Shown: positions 1 through 12,802, counted from the first letter of the stretch. The stretch: 64,000 nt of DNA from Pyrenopolyporus hunteri (GCA_902806595.1 CADCXC010000003.1:3162001-3226000), one strand, 5' to 3'. The notes: a model not told the origin generated them from the letters alone. Numbers and translations are program-made.

Positions 1-3000
1 GATAAAATGCGTTCCTTTGCCTTCTCAACGTCGGCAGGTTGGCCAACCAGCTTCACCCCGGTCTGGCCACTCCCCTGTCGCGGAATATCAATCGAGACGT
101 TAAACTGTGACTCAAGCTGACGCTTTGCCTCGCCACCTCGCCCGATTAATGACCGGTGCTTCTCGACAGGCACTTCCACCGTATCGGTGATTTGACTCTC
201 ACGGTCCGACACTAGGGCCACAATGAGTTCGATAATCTTGTCGACCACATCTTGTCGTCCTTCGATCTTGATGGTATTCTCATCCGCGTCTTGTTTGGGG
301 AACTGGATCGTTCGAGCCTGCAGTCGCCTATCTTCCGGGACACCAGCTTTAATCATAATATCGCGAAGAGTCGAACCTATTATCTAGGGTTAGGCTATTG
401 GCAAATCGCATGTTCGGTGAGGATACGTACCGCCGGGGCCAATCAGATTCTTGTGCCATTTCCTGTCAATTTCAACCGTCTTTATGACGGTCTCATCGAA
501 TATAGCCCTCTTTTCTTCGATGATTTTCTTAGCCGCTGTGACCTGTGCCTTTGTGCCCTTGATTTGAATTTCCACCGTTGCATCTTCAGTTTCGTTACGG
601 TCATTGGGAATATCGATCTTCGCCCCTGTAATTTGGCGCAGTTCATCCATACCGGCACCACCAGAGCCAATCAACGATGGCAGTTGCTTTTGTTGAACCG
701 TCACAGTAGCAGTAAACGAATTATCCTTGAGGTATTGGTAAAGAGAGAATATTTCGTCCCGCGCTTCGTCTGCGCCTTTCTTGGGACCCCTGATAGTGAC
801 CTCATCGGGACCTTGCTGTCGTCGTGGCTTTCCGGCTTCGCTTGCAACGTCCACGACGGATTCATCGTCCTTGCCGGATTTCGATGTTTTGGGGAAATTG
901 ATGTGGACGGAATACCGGTTTTGTAAACGATTGATCTGGCTACCCTGAGCGCCAATCAATTCCCGGTGATACTTAGGCTCGATCTTTAATGTGTGAATAG
1001 TCTCGTCAGCCCACTGGCGAGCAAGAGATGCGATATGGGTCTTTGCTCGCTCAGCCTTCGCCTTGGGGCCTTTCAGCTCGACCTCCCCATTCTGAACCTG
1101 GATATCTACATCAAACTTCTCGCGTAATTCGTTAATATGACTACCGCCCTTGCCAATGAGATGATTAGCAAACTTTTGTGGGAAATCAAATTTTAGTGTA
1201 AAACCGCGCTCCTTTTCATCTTCCTTCTCTTGCTCGACGAAATTCGCGGCCTTCTTCGAGAGAGACTCAACACTAGAAGCCGGCCCCCGCATGGTGATAG
1301 TGGTGCCCTTTACGCTGACCCTAACGGGAATGTTACCCGCGGCACGTGTTGTTGCGTCCTGTTCCTTTTTAATGAACTTTCGAAGCTTGTCTTGAAATCT
1401 GAAGTGGGAATTAGTAGAGTCCGAAGGCTCTAAAGCAATCGGCGGAGATACTAACTTGACTGGTACTTCTAGTGTCGCTGTTGCGATCTGCTCCTGTTTA
1501 CCAAGGAGTTCAAGGATATGCTTCCGAGCATCTGATAACCCCCGCTGAAATTGCTCGAGTTCAGAAGCAGTTGGAACCCCTTGAGGAACTTGGTATTCTT
1601 GTTTTGGGGCAGCTGGACCTTCATAAACGAGAAGGACCGGGAGATCACTTTCTGTAGCTTCCGGCACGACCAGGTTTACGCCAAATTCATCTTGCACCTT
1701 AGGCCTAATATCGCTCTTAAGATAAGAGTGGAAGAACGGATCAACCAGAACCGTTGCCAGTCGAGAAGGAGGGTGGCTGTTTATGATCGAACTCATTTCT
1801 TTCTGAGCCTTGAGCGCGTTCTTGCCCTCCCTCGCGTACAGCTCCCAAGGACTGACTATACCCTCGGAGAAAGGAGTATTAATATGGATTTGGTAAAGTT
1901 TCTCTAGTCGTTCAATCTCCTTCCTTTCGCGGAGATAGCGGGATATATCCCTTGAATATGTCGGCGCGCTACCCAAAGCGTGACTATGATGCCTCGCAAC
2001 ATCGAACACGGATGTGTGCACTTGTGTTGCCAGATCCATAGCCCTTTCCAGGCCTACATTCACATCCTGCGGTCGGCCGATGACCGTAACTGTATCAATG
2101 CCAGGTGAACTAGGCAAAACCACAACGCAGTTAGTATCAGCAAAGAATTCTTCCGTAGGAATGCCCCGTTCGCCGATAATAAATTGGTGTGTACCCTGAC
2201 GAATCTCGACTTGGTCCAGAAGCAATTGATTTTGGAGTTCTTGAACCTGACGTTCTATAGCAACACGCGCGGCCTGGACAGCAGTGCGGTCGCCAGCGAG
2301 CTGGATATAATTGTCATTGGTTGGGGGGTTGAAAATCGGCCTTTGCCCTGCCGGTGGTGCTTGCGGGACCAGAGGTGCCCATGGCTGGTACGGTGGGACG
2401 CGAATTTGTATTCCATGCTCAGCCTCCAGAGCCGCAGTGAGGCTGTTATTAGGACCGGCTATGAATGGGTAGAACTCGGCCGGAATGGACTTCAGTTTTG
2501 TGCTAACATTCGCAGATCGCTCCCCTATTATTTTATTAATAGCATCGCGAGCAAGCGCAGCCGAAAGCGCGTTCCCTTCCACGAGTACATCAATAGTGGC
2601 ATCTTCGTCGTCCTCCAAGTTGCCTACGCTGTCGTCAACCTTTGGCAGCTGAATTCTCGCACCGGATTTCTCCTGGATCGACTTGATGGTGGACCCCTGT
2701 TTGCCAATGATATGTGCCCGAGCAGACAATGGAATCGGGACCGTAACAGAAGTCTACGCGGAGAACAAGATTAGTCGAGCTCCAAAATAAGAAAACTGAT
2801 CCCGGATACTTGCCTTGATCCCGATTTGCTGCACTAAATCTCTAAGAGCCTGTTGCGCCTTGTCTTGCGGTCCAGTTGCTTCGAACTTAAAATGACCACT
2901 TGGGGCTGGGACAGACGAGACTACAGCGCGAGATTTCCGATTTATATCTTTTATAATGTCTTGAAGAGGCCGTTTGAGCTGGGTGCGAGGCATAACGAAT

Positions 3001-3464
3001 CGCGACTCTAAGAGGAGTGTTTCGACATTACGGCCAGGTATCGACACGGGTGGGGGGACTCCAGTAGGAGTCGAAATTCCCGAAGCAGGCGTGGAAGTTC
3101 GAGGGGTTCCATTAGTTGACCACGACGTCCCATTAGCTTTACCGTTCGCGCCTCCCTTCGCACCACCCCAGATCGGAGAGATATTGGACTTTGAGGCGGA
3201 TGTGTTCTTCGGGGCACCCAGTTCAGGAAAAGCCTCGTGCGATTGGGTATCGAGAAGGTCAGGGTCTCGGGCGGGCTGTTTTCCAACCGCTCTGGTAGCG
3301 GCGTTCTGACCCCAAGAAGACTTTTCAAGGGTATCGGTAACGGACGGCGATTTCAAGTCTTCATCAGGGACGTCCTCGACGGTCGCATGGAGAGGGTTCT
3401 CGGCATGTTTTTGAAGAAGCCTTGCTGCAGCGGAATTTTCGATGCTGTTGGTATCGGATGCCAT
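1..3464 (-). CDS. Multi-KH-domain RNA-binding protein, vigilin/Scp160 type (3' end beyond window)
   Basis: Three exons on the minus strand: 3464-2814, 2753-431 and 376-1, joined in frame into about 1116 residues; the C-terminus lies beyond position 1. The ATG at 3464 has a purine at -3 and G at +4. The N-terminal ~140 residues are low-complexity (Ser/Thr/Pro/Gly/Asn). KH-domain GxxG loops are visible as IIGKQG (~232), IIGERG (~409), LIGKGG (~749), LIGAQG (~816), LIGSGG (~911), LIGPGG (~987) and LIGRGG (~1068), with degenerate KH-like stretches between (for example around FIAGPNNS, ~313). The spacing and number match the fungal Scp160/vigilin family, which is cytoplasmic and ER-associated, binds polysomal mRNA and influences translation and mRNA localisation; yeast Scp160 is about 1220 residues, so only the tail is missing. 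No stop or frameshift was seen and base composition is normal. Family assignment is firm; a role in this organism is inferred. Confidence 0.93.
377..430 (-). other. Intron 2 of the KH gene, GT-AG
   Basis: This 54-nt intron has donor GTACGT, a CCTAAC branch-point-like site and acceptor GATAATAG. It interrupts the GxxG loop of a KH domain: a Gly codon is split (phase 1) and reads Gly-Ser-Thr-Leu across the junction. The uninterrupted reading frame would run into a stop inside the intron. Confidence 0.88.
2754..2813 (-). other. Intron 1 of the KH gene, GC-AG type
   Basis: This 60-nt intron starts after ...GGG ATC AAG with donor GCAAGT and ends in CGCGTAG. A CTAAT branch-point-like site lies about 20 nt before the acceptor. 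Splicing here is phase 0 and joins ...QIGIK to TSVTVPIP, restoring the first KH domain. The nearby GT (in GCAAGTATCC) would give the wrong phase for this acceptor, so the non-canonical GC donor is preferred. Confidence 0.85.
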
Positions 3465-3769
3465 CTTATCCAGTTATGGGCCGCAAACAGGATCAATAGG
3501 CAGGTTAAAGGTCGGTGGGAAATAGCGAATGCTGCAGTGGGTAGATAGATTAAGACGTCTGTGTCTTTCTCGTCAGCGTCTAAACACAAGTGGGTATATT
3601 AAAGAGCGGCCTCTATGGCCACGACATAACCTATAGGGAGACGCTGTACAGCAGGAAGCAAAAATTACTCACAAATCTATATAAGAGAAAAGAGGTAGCT
3701 ATGATTAAGAACCAAGTTTAAGTGTTTTTAGAAGTAAGCGACGGCGAAGCCGATCCGGAGGGTTAAACG
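3465..3769 (-). promoter_or_regulatory. Upstream region of the KH gene, ending at the AT-rich border
   Basis: This is normal-composition sequence between the ATG and the heterochromatic block, and presumably holds the 5' UTR and promoter. Read on the minus strand, a TATA-like TTATATAG lies at 3684-3677, about 215 nt before the ATG. It could be a core promoter element, but no start site can be proved. A small hairpin-capable motif (CGGC-GAA-GCCG) lies at about 3742-3752, just before composition switches sharply to A/T at about 3770. No other gene is visible. Confidence 0.5.
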
Positions 3770-4294
3770 TAAATTAATATTAAAACTATATAAAATAAAA
3801 TAAATATAAAATTAAAATTAATAAAAAAACCCGAAAATTAAAATATAATAAATGATAAAAATATTTTAGTTTTAATATTTTTTAAAAAATTAATAAATAT
3901 TATTAATAAAATATATACGTTAAATAAAATAAAAAAATAATAATAAATTTATTTATAATAAAATAAAATTAATATATTATAAATATTTTTAAAAAAATTA
4001 TTTATTAAAAAAATCGTAAAAAAAATTTTTTTATATAAATAAAATTATATAAATATTTTTTTAAAATAAATATTACGAAATAATATATATTTAAATTAAT
4101 TAATTTTTTATTTTATTTATTTTATTTATTTTATTTATTTTATTTATTTTATTTATTTTATTTATTTTATTTATTTTATTTATTTTATTTATTTTATTTA
4201 TTTTATTTATTTTATTTATTTTATTTATTTTATTTATTTTATTTATTTTTTTATAAAAAATTTCGATTAATTACGAAAATATTTTATTTAATTT
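3770..4294. other. AT-rich spacer at the start of the heterochromatic block
   Basis: Almost pure A/T, with C nearly confined to CG. No coding potential is seen. It contains the 9-bp tandem array annotated at 4108-4249, and otherwise I recognise nothing in it. Confidence 0.6.
4108..4249. repeat. 9-bp tandem array (TTTATTTAT)n
   Basis: About 15 nearly perfect copies of a 9-bp unit (TTTATTTAT in some phase). The array is unusually homogeneous compared with the decayed sequence around it, which suggests slippage expansion after the surrounding mutation. Confidence 0.9.
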
Positions 4295-4302
4295 TAATTA
4301 AA

Positions 4303-5556
4303 GGTTATTTTCGTAAAATAATATAATAACTTTCGATTTTTTTCGAATTTTACGATTATTTTTATAGTTATATACTTTTTAATATAATTATTAATATAGT
4401 TATTAATATAATTTTTAATATAATTTTTAATATAATTTTTAATATAATTTTTAATATAATTTTTAATATAATTTTTAATATAATTTTTAATATAATTTTT
4501 AATATAATTTTCGTAATATTTTTTAATTTTTACGAAAAATTATTTATATTATTTTTCGAAAAGTTATCGCGAAAAATTATTTTATATTATTTTTCGATAA
4601 AGTTATTATAAAAAGTTATTTTTATTATTTTTTAAAAAATTTTTCGAAAAAATTATCGCGAAAAATTACTTTATATTATTTTTCGAAAAAATCGTTACGA
4701 ATAATTATTTTATATTATTTTTCGAAAAAATTATCGCGAAAAAATATTTTATATTATTTTTCGATAAAATCGTTACGAAAAATTATTTTATATTATTTTT
4801 CGAAAAAATCGTTACGAAAAATTACTTATATTATTTTTCGATAAAATCGTCGCGAAAAATTACTTTTATTATTTTTCGAAAAAGTCGTTACGAAAAATTA
4901 TTTTTATTATTTTTCGATAAAATCGTTACGAAAATTTATTCGTATAATTTTTTTATATTTAATTTTAAATATATAATTCGAAAAATTTTTCGAAAAATAT
5001 TACGAAAAATATATCGAATTAAAATTAAATTTATATAATTAAATTTATATAATTAAATTTATATTTATAATTAAATTTATATAATTTAATTTAAAAAAAT
5101 CAAATTATATATTAAATTAAAATTAAATTTATATAATTAAATTTATTTAATTCGATTTATTTAATTCGATTTATTTTATTTAATTTATTTAAATTAAATT
5201 ATACGTTAAATTAAAATTAAATTAATTTAATTAAATTAATTTAATTAATTTAATTTAATTAATAAAATCGTTTATTAAAATGTAAATAATTTTAAATATA
5301 ATAATTACGATATATATAACGATTTAATTAAACGATTTAATTAATTAAATAAAAATATAATATAAATTATTATATAAAACGTACGCGTAATTAATTAACG
5401 TAACGTAACGTAACGTAACGTAATATAATATAATATATAATTAATATAACGTAAAAAATATAATTTATAAATTTTTACGTAATTAATTTTTACTTTTTTT
5501 TTCGAATTTTTTTTTTAAGAAAAAAATTCAAAATAATATTTCGAAAAAATTTCGAA
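4303..5556 (-). mobile_element. Family A element, mutated copy with 8-bp TSD
   Basis: In reverse orientation this follows the intact copy at 28582-29850 module by module. A 3' hairpin remnant comes first, then the 12-bp array (here AATATAATTTTT units, 4379-4510), the 38-bp array rich in CGCGA/ACGA motifs (about 4530-4960), the AATT-type arrays, the CCACA/CCACG remnant (ACGTA units near 5398-5425) and the 5' end near 5556. The duplication TAATTAAA is present at 4295-4302 and 5557-5564, giving a 1254-bp element. Nearly all C outside CG is lost. No protein is encoded. Confidence 0.8.
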
Positions 5557-5604
5557 TAATTAAATTAAATTTTTTATTTATATTAAAAATTTTATTATTA
5601 ATAT

Positions 5605-6372
5605 AAATTTTATTATTAATATTTTTTAAAATTACTATCGAATTTTATTAATACTTTTAATATAAAAAGTATATTTTTTATTTCGTATTCGGCTTTATTA
5701 ATATATTTTTATATAAAAATATAATAAATTAAATAATTTTTTCGAATACGAATATATTTTTTTAATTAATTTAATTATATATAACTTTTATTATACCTTT
5801 TAATATATTTACCTTTATATTCCACCCACTTTAAAAATATAAAATATAAAAAATAAATCGTTAATTTCGCTTTAATTAAACTTTTTTAATGGTATAAATT
5901 TTATATCGATGCATACTCTATTTTAAAAATTATTTAAATATATATTTAATTTAATAAAAATATTTAAAAATATTAAAAAGATATATAACCGTAAAAAAAA
6001 ATCATATAATTACCCCGGGTTATTATTTATACCTTTAAATATTTATATAAAATTAACTTTATATTTAAATAATTTTTAAAATAAAATATATATCGATATG
6101 AAATTTATATTATTAAAAAAAATTAATTAAAACGAAATTAACGATTTATTTTTTATATTTTACATCTTTAAAATAAATGAGATATAATAAAATATATAAT
6201 GGAAATTATAAGTAATTAAATTAATTAAAAAAAGGCATAAATTATATATTATATATTAACGCGATTATATGTAGATTTATATATAAAATTATTAAATACG
6301 ATAAGTATTTTAATGTATTAAATATATTAATAAAACCCGATAATAATTTTAAAAAATGTTAATAATAAAACT
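5605..6372 (+). mobile_element. Family B inverted-repeat element, mutated, 9-bp TSD
   Basis: Terminal inverted repeats (left A(A/G)TTTTATTATTAA, right its complement) enclose a second, inner inverted repeat (TTTTTAATGGTATAAATT near 5884 against its complement near 6110). A perfect 9-bp duplication TATTAATAT flanks the element at 5596-5604 and 6373-6381. At 768 bp with no coding potential, it is a non-autonomous DNA transposon; the 9-bp TSD and long inverted repeats suggest a Mutator-like (MULE) source. Only the structure is seen; the superfamily is inferred. Confidence 0.8.
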
Positions 6373-6600
6373 TATTAATATTTTTTAAAATTATTATCGA
6401 ATTTTATTAATATTTTTAATATAAAAAATATATTTTTTATTTTATATTTAATTTTATTAATATATTTTTATATAAAAATATAATAAATTAAATAATTTTT
6501 TCGAATATAAATATATTTTTTTAATTAATTTAATTATATATATTTTATTATATATTTTATTATATTTTATTTATTTTAAAAATATAAAATATAAATTAAA

Positions 6601-7441
6601 AATTACTTTCGTAAAATAATATAATAATTTTCGATTTTTTTCGAATTTTACGATTATTTTTATAATTATATATTTTTTAATATAATTTTTAATATAATTT
6701 TTAATATAATTTTTAATATAATTTTTAATATAATTTTTAATATAATTTTTATAATTTTTTTTAATTTTTACGAAAAAATATTTTATATTATTTTTAAAAA
6801 AATCGTCGCGAAAAATTATTTTATATTATTTTTCGAAAAAATCGTTACGAAAAATTATCCGTGTTATTTTTTTTAAAAATATTTCGAAAAAATCGTTATA
6901 AAAAACTACTTTATATTATTTTTCGTTAAAATCGTCGTAAAAAATTACTTATATTATTTTTTAATAAAACCGTCGTAAAAAATTACTTTATATTATTTTT
7001 CGAAAAAATTATCGCGAAAAATTACCCGTATAATTATATTTAATTTTAAATATATAATTCGAAAAAAATTTAAAAAAATATTACGAAAAATACGTCGAAT
7101 TAAAATTAAATATTTTAAATAAAATTATATATTAAATTAAAATTAAAATTATATTTATAATTAAATTAATTTAATTAATAAAATAATTTATTAAAATGTA
7201 AATAATTTTAAATATAATAATTATAATATATATAATAATTTAATTAATTAAATAAAAATATAATACGAATTATTACGTAAAATATATACGTAATTCGTTA
7301 ATATAACGTAATATAATATAATATAATATAATATAATATAATATATAATTAATATAACGTAAAAAATATAATTTATTAATTTTTATAAAATTAATTTTTT
7401 TTTATTAAAAAAAAATCGAAATAATATCTCGAGAAAATTTA
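6601..7441 (-). mobile_element. Family A element, shorter mutated copy
   Basis: Same module order as the other A copies in reverse: hairpin remnant at about 6601, the 12-bp array at 6670-6750, the CGTCGCGAAAAATTA-type 38-bp array at 6790-7030, AATT arrays, a TATAA array at 7307-7345 replacing the CCACA module, and the hairpin remnant CTCGAG near 7428. The arrays have fewer units than at 4303-5556. No convincing TSD. Confidence 0.7.
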
Positions 7442-8568
7442 AAATAAAAAAATTAATTTTAAAAATTTTTTTAACTTTTAAATTATTAATAAAAATAAAA
7501 AATTTATTATTATTACGAAAAACTTTAAATTTAATAAATTAAAAAACATTTATATAATTTTTAAAAACTTTTTAAACGAATTTAAAAAATAAAATATATA
7601 AATTATTAAATAAAATAAAATAATATACCGTAAAAATTCGAAAATAAAATAAATTATTTTAATATTAAAAATAAAAAAATTAAAAATTATATAACGACTT
7701 TATAATAATAAATTAACATTAAAAATAAAAATAATTATTTATGAAAATTTCGTTAAAAAATAAAAATTAAATAATATTATAAATATTTTAAATTTAAATA
7801 TAGGACGAAATTTTATAAAAAATAAATTAAATATAATAAATATATAAATTTCGTTTGCGAAATTAAAAATAAAATATATTAATAGTTTTTAATATATCGT
7901 AATAATAAAAAAAATACGTAATATAAAGAAATATTTAATTATATAATAAATAAAAAATAAATAAAAATATAAATTTATAAATTTTAATAATTCGAAAAAA
8001 ACTTAAAAAATTAAAATATTATTATTAAATTTATTTTTATATTTAATAATATAAAGAAATTAATATTTATAAGATTTTAAATTTAAATAACATTAAAAAT
8101 AATAACGATTTAAAATTTACTATTTTTTAAAAAAATTATAATAATAAAATAACCGTAAATTCGAATTTTTTTCGAAACTATTTCGATTTTTATTATAATT
8201 TAATTTAAAATAAAATTTAAATTATTATAATTATAATTAAATATATTAAATTATATTTTATTTAAAAATATTTAAAATAAATATTCGTATTATTTATTAA
8301 AATATAATATAAATATTGAAAATATTATCGTAAATATTAAAAAATAAATATAACGAAAAAATAAAAATTATTTAAAAATTATAATTTATAAAAAAAAATC
8401 GTATTTTTTAAATTTTAATAATTATTATATAATTTAAAACGATTTAAAAAAACGATTTTATATATAAATAAAATATTAAATAAATTAAATTAAATTAACG
8501 AAATAAATTATAATTAAATTATAATAAAAATAAAAATTTAAAATTACGAAATTAAAATTTAATTTATA
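7442..8568. other. Mutated AT-rich sequence, unidentified
   Basis: A/T-rich with C mainly in CG. There are many stops in all frames and I recognise no module. It is probably an old transposon remnant. Confidence 0.4.
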
Positions 8569-8583
8569 TATATAAAATTATAA

Positions 8584-8964
8584 TAATAATAATAATATAT
8601 TTAACGTTCGAGTAAATTTATTTAAATATTAAATATTAAAGGCTCGTATTTTTATATAAAATATAAAACGATTAAAGTAAAAATTAACCTTTAAAAAAAC
8701 CTCGTATTAATATATTATTATTATATAAAAAATAATTTAATAATTAAAAAAAATCGAACGTTTTATAAGATTAATATAAAACTTTTAAATATTTTTCGAT
8801 AATATTTTTTTATAAAATTAATATATAATAAAAGTCGACGTTAAAAAAAACCTAGCCGTTTTTTTAAAAAAAGGGTTTTTTTAATCGTAACGAGATTCAA
8901 ATTTACGTATATTAATGTCCTACGTTAATATAAACTAAACGTTTAACTATTACGTTATACGGCG
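8584..8964 (-). mobile_element. tRNA-derived SINE, mutated, 15-bp TSD
   Basis: The tRNA-like head lies at 8964-8883 (minus strand) and is clearly alignable to the better preserved copy at 62132-62214. A body of about 300 bp and a TAA-rich 3' tail follow. A perfect 15-bp target-site duplication TATATAAAATTATAA flanks it at 8569-8583 and 8965-8979. The B box is damaged (AATTTGAATCT), so transcription by Pol III is unlikely now. The body shares its last part with the LINE copies in this window. Confidence 0.85.
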
Positions 8965-9296
8965 TATATAAAATTATAAAAAAATATCTAAAAAAAAAAC
9001 CTTATTTCGAAAATATTATAAAAATAAATAAAAAAAACTTAAATATAATAATAAAAAAATATAAACGTTTATTATTTATAATAAAATAAATTATTTTTAA
9101 AATATTTTAAAATATTTTTTTTATTTAATTAAACGTTAACGTTTTATTTTTATTATTTTTAAAAATAATATTATTAAAAAATCTTAAAAAATAAAAAAAA
9201 TTTAACGTTAAATTTAATTATATTATTTTAAAATTTTTCGAATAAAATAAATTCGATTATATAACGTAAAAAATTAAAATAAATATATTAAATATT

Positions 9297-9398
9297 ATTT
9301 TTATAAAATAATATAATAACTTTTAATTTTCTTCGAATTTTACGATTATTTTTATTATTATATATTTTTAATATAATTTTTAATATAACTTTTAATAT
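9297..9398 (-). mobile_element. Family A fragment, 3' end only
   Basis: About 100 bp matching the hairpin end and the start of the 12-bp (AATATAATTTTT) array of family A in reverse, then an abrupt change of sequence. A truncated, mutated copy. Confidence 0.6.
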
Positions 9399-10040
9399 AA
9401 TAATATTATTAATAATTTATATTTTATTATTTTAATCGATAAATTTTATATTATTTAAAATAATAATATATTTAATTTATAAATGTATATTTTTATTATT
9501 TATAAACGATTTATTAATAAAAATATATAAATATAAATTTTAAAAAATTAATTTAATATAAATTAAATTATATATTTAATTATTTATTTATTATTTTATT
9601 TTAATATTAAAATTTTTTATTTTTTTAAATTTCGATTTTTAATATTAAATCGTTATTAAATAAATAAAAGTCGTTTTAAATTAATAAATTAAAACGATAT
9701 ATACGTTTCGAATTCGTTATTTTATAAATTATTTAATTTAATTTTTTTAAATAATTAATTTATTAAATTTTTAATTTTCGAGTTTATAATATTTTATAAA
9801 TATATTTTAATTTTAATTTTATTAAATATATTTTAATTTTAATTTTATTAAATATTTTATTTTTAATTATAAAATATTTCGTAATATTAACGTTAAAAAT
9901 TTTATTTATTTAAAAATTAATAAATTCGATTAAATTTAAATTTATTATAAATAAATTAAAGTGGAAATTTAACGGTTTTATATGTAATTTTTATTAATAA
10001 TAATATAAATAAATTTTAAATTAATAAATATTTAATTTTA
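9399..10040. other. Mutated AT-rich sequence, unidentified
   Basis: No gene, array or recognised element. Same CG-only C distribution as its surroundings. Confidence 0.35.
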
Positions 10041-10705
10041 TTCGAAATTTTTTCGAAATATTATTTCGATTTTTTTTATAAAAAAATTCGAAAAAAAAAA
10101 AATTAAAAATTAATTACGTAAAAATTTAAAAATTATAATTTTCGCGTTATTTATATTACGTTTTTTTTTTAATAATTTTTCGTATTTTTAAATTATATAT
10201 TTCGCGTTACGTTTTTTTTCGATAATTTTTCGAATTTTTAAACTACGTATTTTACGTTATTCGCGTTATATAATCGCGTTATATTTTTACATTTTTAAAA
10301 AATTTTTATGCATTTAATTTTCGTTATATTTTTTAAAAATATACGATTTTTTAAAATATTTTTATTTTATATATTTATTATTTTTATAATTATTATTATT
10401 ATTTTTTAATCGATATATTTTAATATAATATTTTAATATTTCGAATTATTATAAATTTTTAACATAAAAATAACGAATATTTTATATAAATTTTCGATAT
10501 TTATTATTTAATATATTTTATTATTTATTTATTATTTAATTTATATATATTTAATAATAAAAAATTATATTATATTATAATTTATTATATATATTTTATT
10601 ATTATTAATAACGTTTAAAATAAAAAAATAATTATAAAAATAAAAATAATAATATTTTTTTTATCGACGTTTATAAAATTTAATTTTAATTTTTATATAA
10701 AAATA

Positions 10706-11466
10706 AACATTATTATGTGTATTATTTATTTTTATTATCGAATTTTTATTTATATTATTAATATAAAAAATACATTTTTTACTTTTTATTCGATTTTATT
10801 AATATATTTTTATATAAAAATGTAATAAATTAAATAATTTTTTCGAGTACGAGTACGCTTTTTTAATTAAATTTATTATATATATTAAATTTTATATATC
10901 TCATTATATATTCCATTATATCCTACCTATTATAAAAATATAAAATATAAACATTTCATCGTTATTTTCGCGTTAATTAAATCTTTTTAATAATATAAAT
11001 TTTATATCGATACATGTTTTATTTTAAAAATTATTTAAATATATATTTAATTTTTATAAATGTTAAAAAAAATATACGACCGTTAAAAGAGATTATATAA
11101 TTACGCTTAAAACTATTATTTATACTTTTAAATTAACTTTATATTTAAATAACTTTTAAAACAAAATATACATCGATATAAAATTTATACTATTAAAAAA
11201 ATTTAATTAACGTAAAAATAACGATATAATTTTTATATTTTACATTTTTAAAATAAATAAAATATAATAAAATATATAATAAAATATATAATAAAAATTA
11301 TATATAATTAAATCAATTAAAAAAAAAACATAAAATATACATTATATATTAATACGATTATATATAAATTTATATATAAAATTATTAAATATAATAAATA
11401 TTTTAATATATTAATAATATAAATAAAATCCGATAATAAAATATAATAATGTATATAATAATACTT
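10706..11466 (+). mobile_element. Family B element inserted in family C, 9-bp TSD
   Basis: Ends AACATTATT... and ...AATAATACTT form the terminal inverted repeats of a second B subtype (shared with 44653, 47055 and the intact copy). The TSD ATAAAAATA is at 10697-10705 and 11467-11475. The right copy of family C (near 60490) is uninterrupted at this point and reads ATAGAAATA there, so it is a natural empty site. The element is 761 bp, mutated and non-coding. Confidence 0.85.
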
Positions 11467-12802
11467 ATAAAAATATTTAATAACGATATTTTTTAATTTT
11501 AAATAATTATATATAATATCATTTTTATATATTTAAACGATTAAATAATAAATTTAATTTTCAATTTTATTATAAATTAAAATATTTTATAATTTTAAAT
11601 TTTAATAAATAAATATTTTTTAAAAATAAAATAAAATTTATTTTACGATTATAAAAATTATTATAAATCGAAATATTTTATAAATTAAATTTCGATAATA
11701 TTTTTAATTCGATATTTATTTTTATTTTTATCGTTTAAATTTTTTATATATCGGTTATTATATTTATTTTAATTAACGATATATTTTCGATTTTTAATTT
11801 AATATACGAATTTTATAATTAATTTTACCGTATTATTAAAAATATAATTAAATTTAATTATATTTATATAATTTCATTTAATATCGAAAAATAATTTAAA
11901 ATAAATAATATATATAAATATATAAAAATAATTAATATTATTTAAAAAAATAAATTTATATACGAAATATATAATTTTATTTTTTTATTATAATATTTAT
12001 TAATTTTTCGATTATAATATTTTTTTTAAAAAAATTAAAAATTAAAATAATAAATAAATTTAAATTATTAAATTATATATTTTATTATTTCGATAAATTT
12101 ATTAAAATCGTTTTACGAATAATTAATTATTATAACGATATATATTATTATTTTTTTTCGTATATTTTTATAAAATATTTTTTATTCGATTTATTTATTT
12201 TTTATTTTTCGATTTAACGTTATTATTATTTAAAAATGTTAAAAATGTTAAATTTTTAATGTTTTTTTTAAATTTATCGATAGATATAAATTCGGTTTTA
12301 TTTAAAAAAAATGTAGAAAATAAATTTTTTAAATTACGAAAAAAATCGTTAATTACGTCGTAAAATAATAGAAAATGTTTTCGAAGTATATTCGAAAAAA
12401 ATGATAATTATAAAAGGATAAATAATATAAAATAATTTAACGAAAATATATATTACGTTTATTTCTTTAATATAAATTTTTACGAATTTTTTAAAATAAT
12501 TTATATAATTTATATATTCGATAATAACGACGGGATTATTTTAATTAATTTATCATTTAAATAATTTTAATATATTTTATATATTAACGAATTAAACGAA
12601 AATGTCGATAAAAACGTTTAAAAAAAATTAAAATTAAAATTATTATTATTTATTTTTAATATAAAAAATAATAATTAAAATTTTATAAAAAAAATAAAAA
12701 TAAATAAAAATAAAATATCATTTTATAAATAAATATTAAAATTTTAAATAAATAAAAATATAAAAGGCGTATTTTATTTTATTATATTTACGAATTTATT
12801 TA

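Noticed and set aside
252..3589. Several open frames antisense to, or in other frames of, the KH gene
   Set aside because: They overlap the well-supported exons and show no independent features.
4379..4960. CRISPR-like array (regular repeats with spacers)
   Set aside because: The units are directly tandem, 12 or about 38 bp, with no unique spacers, in a eukaryotic transposon.
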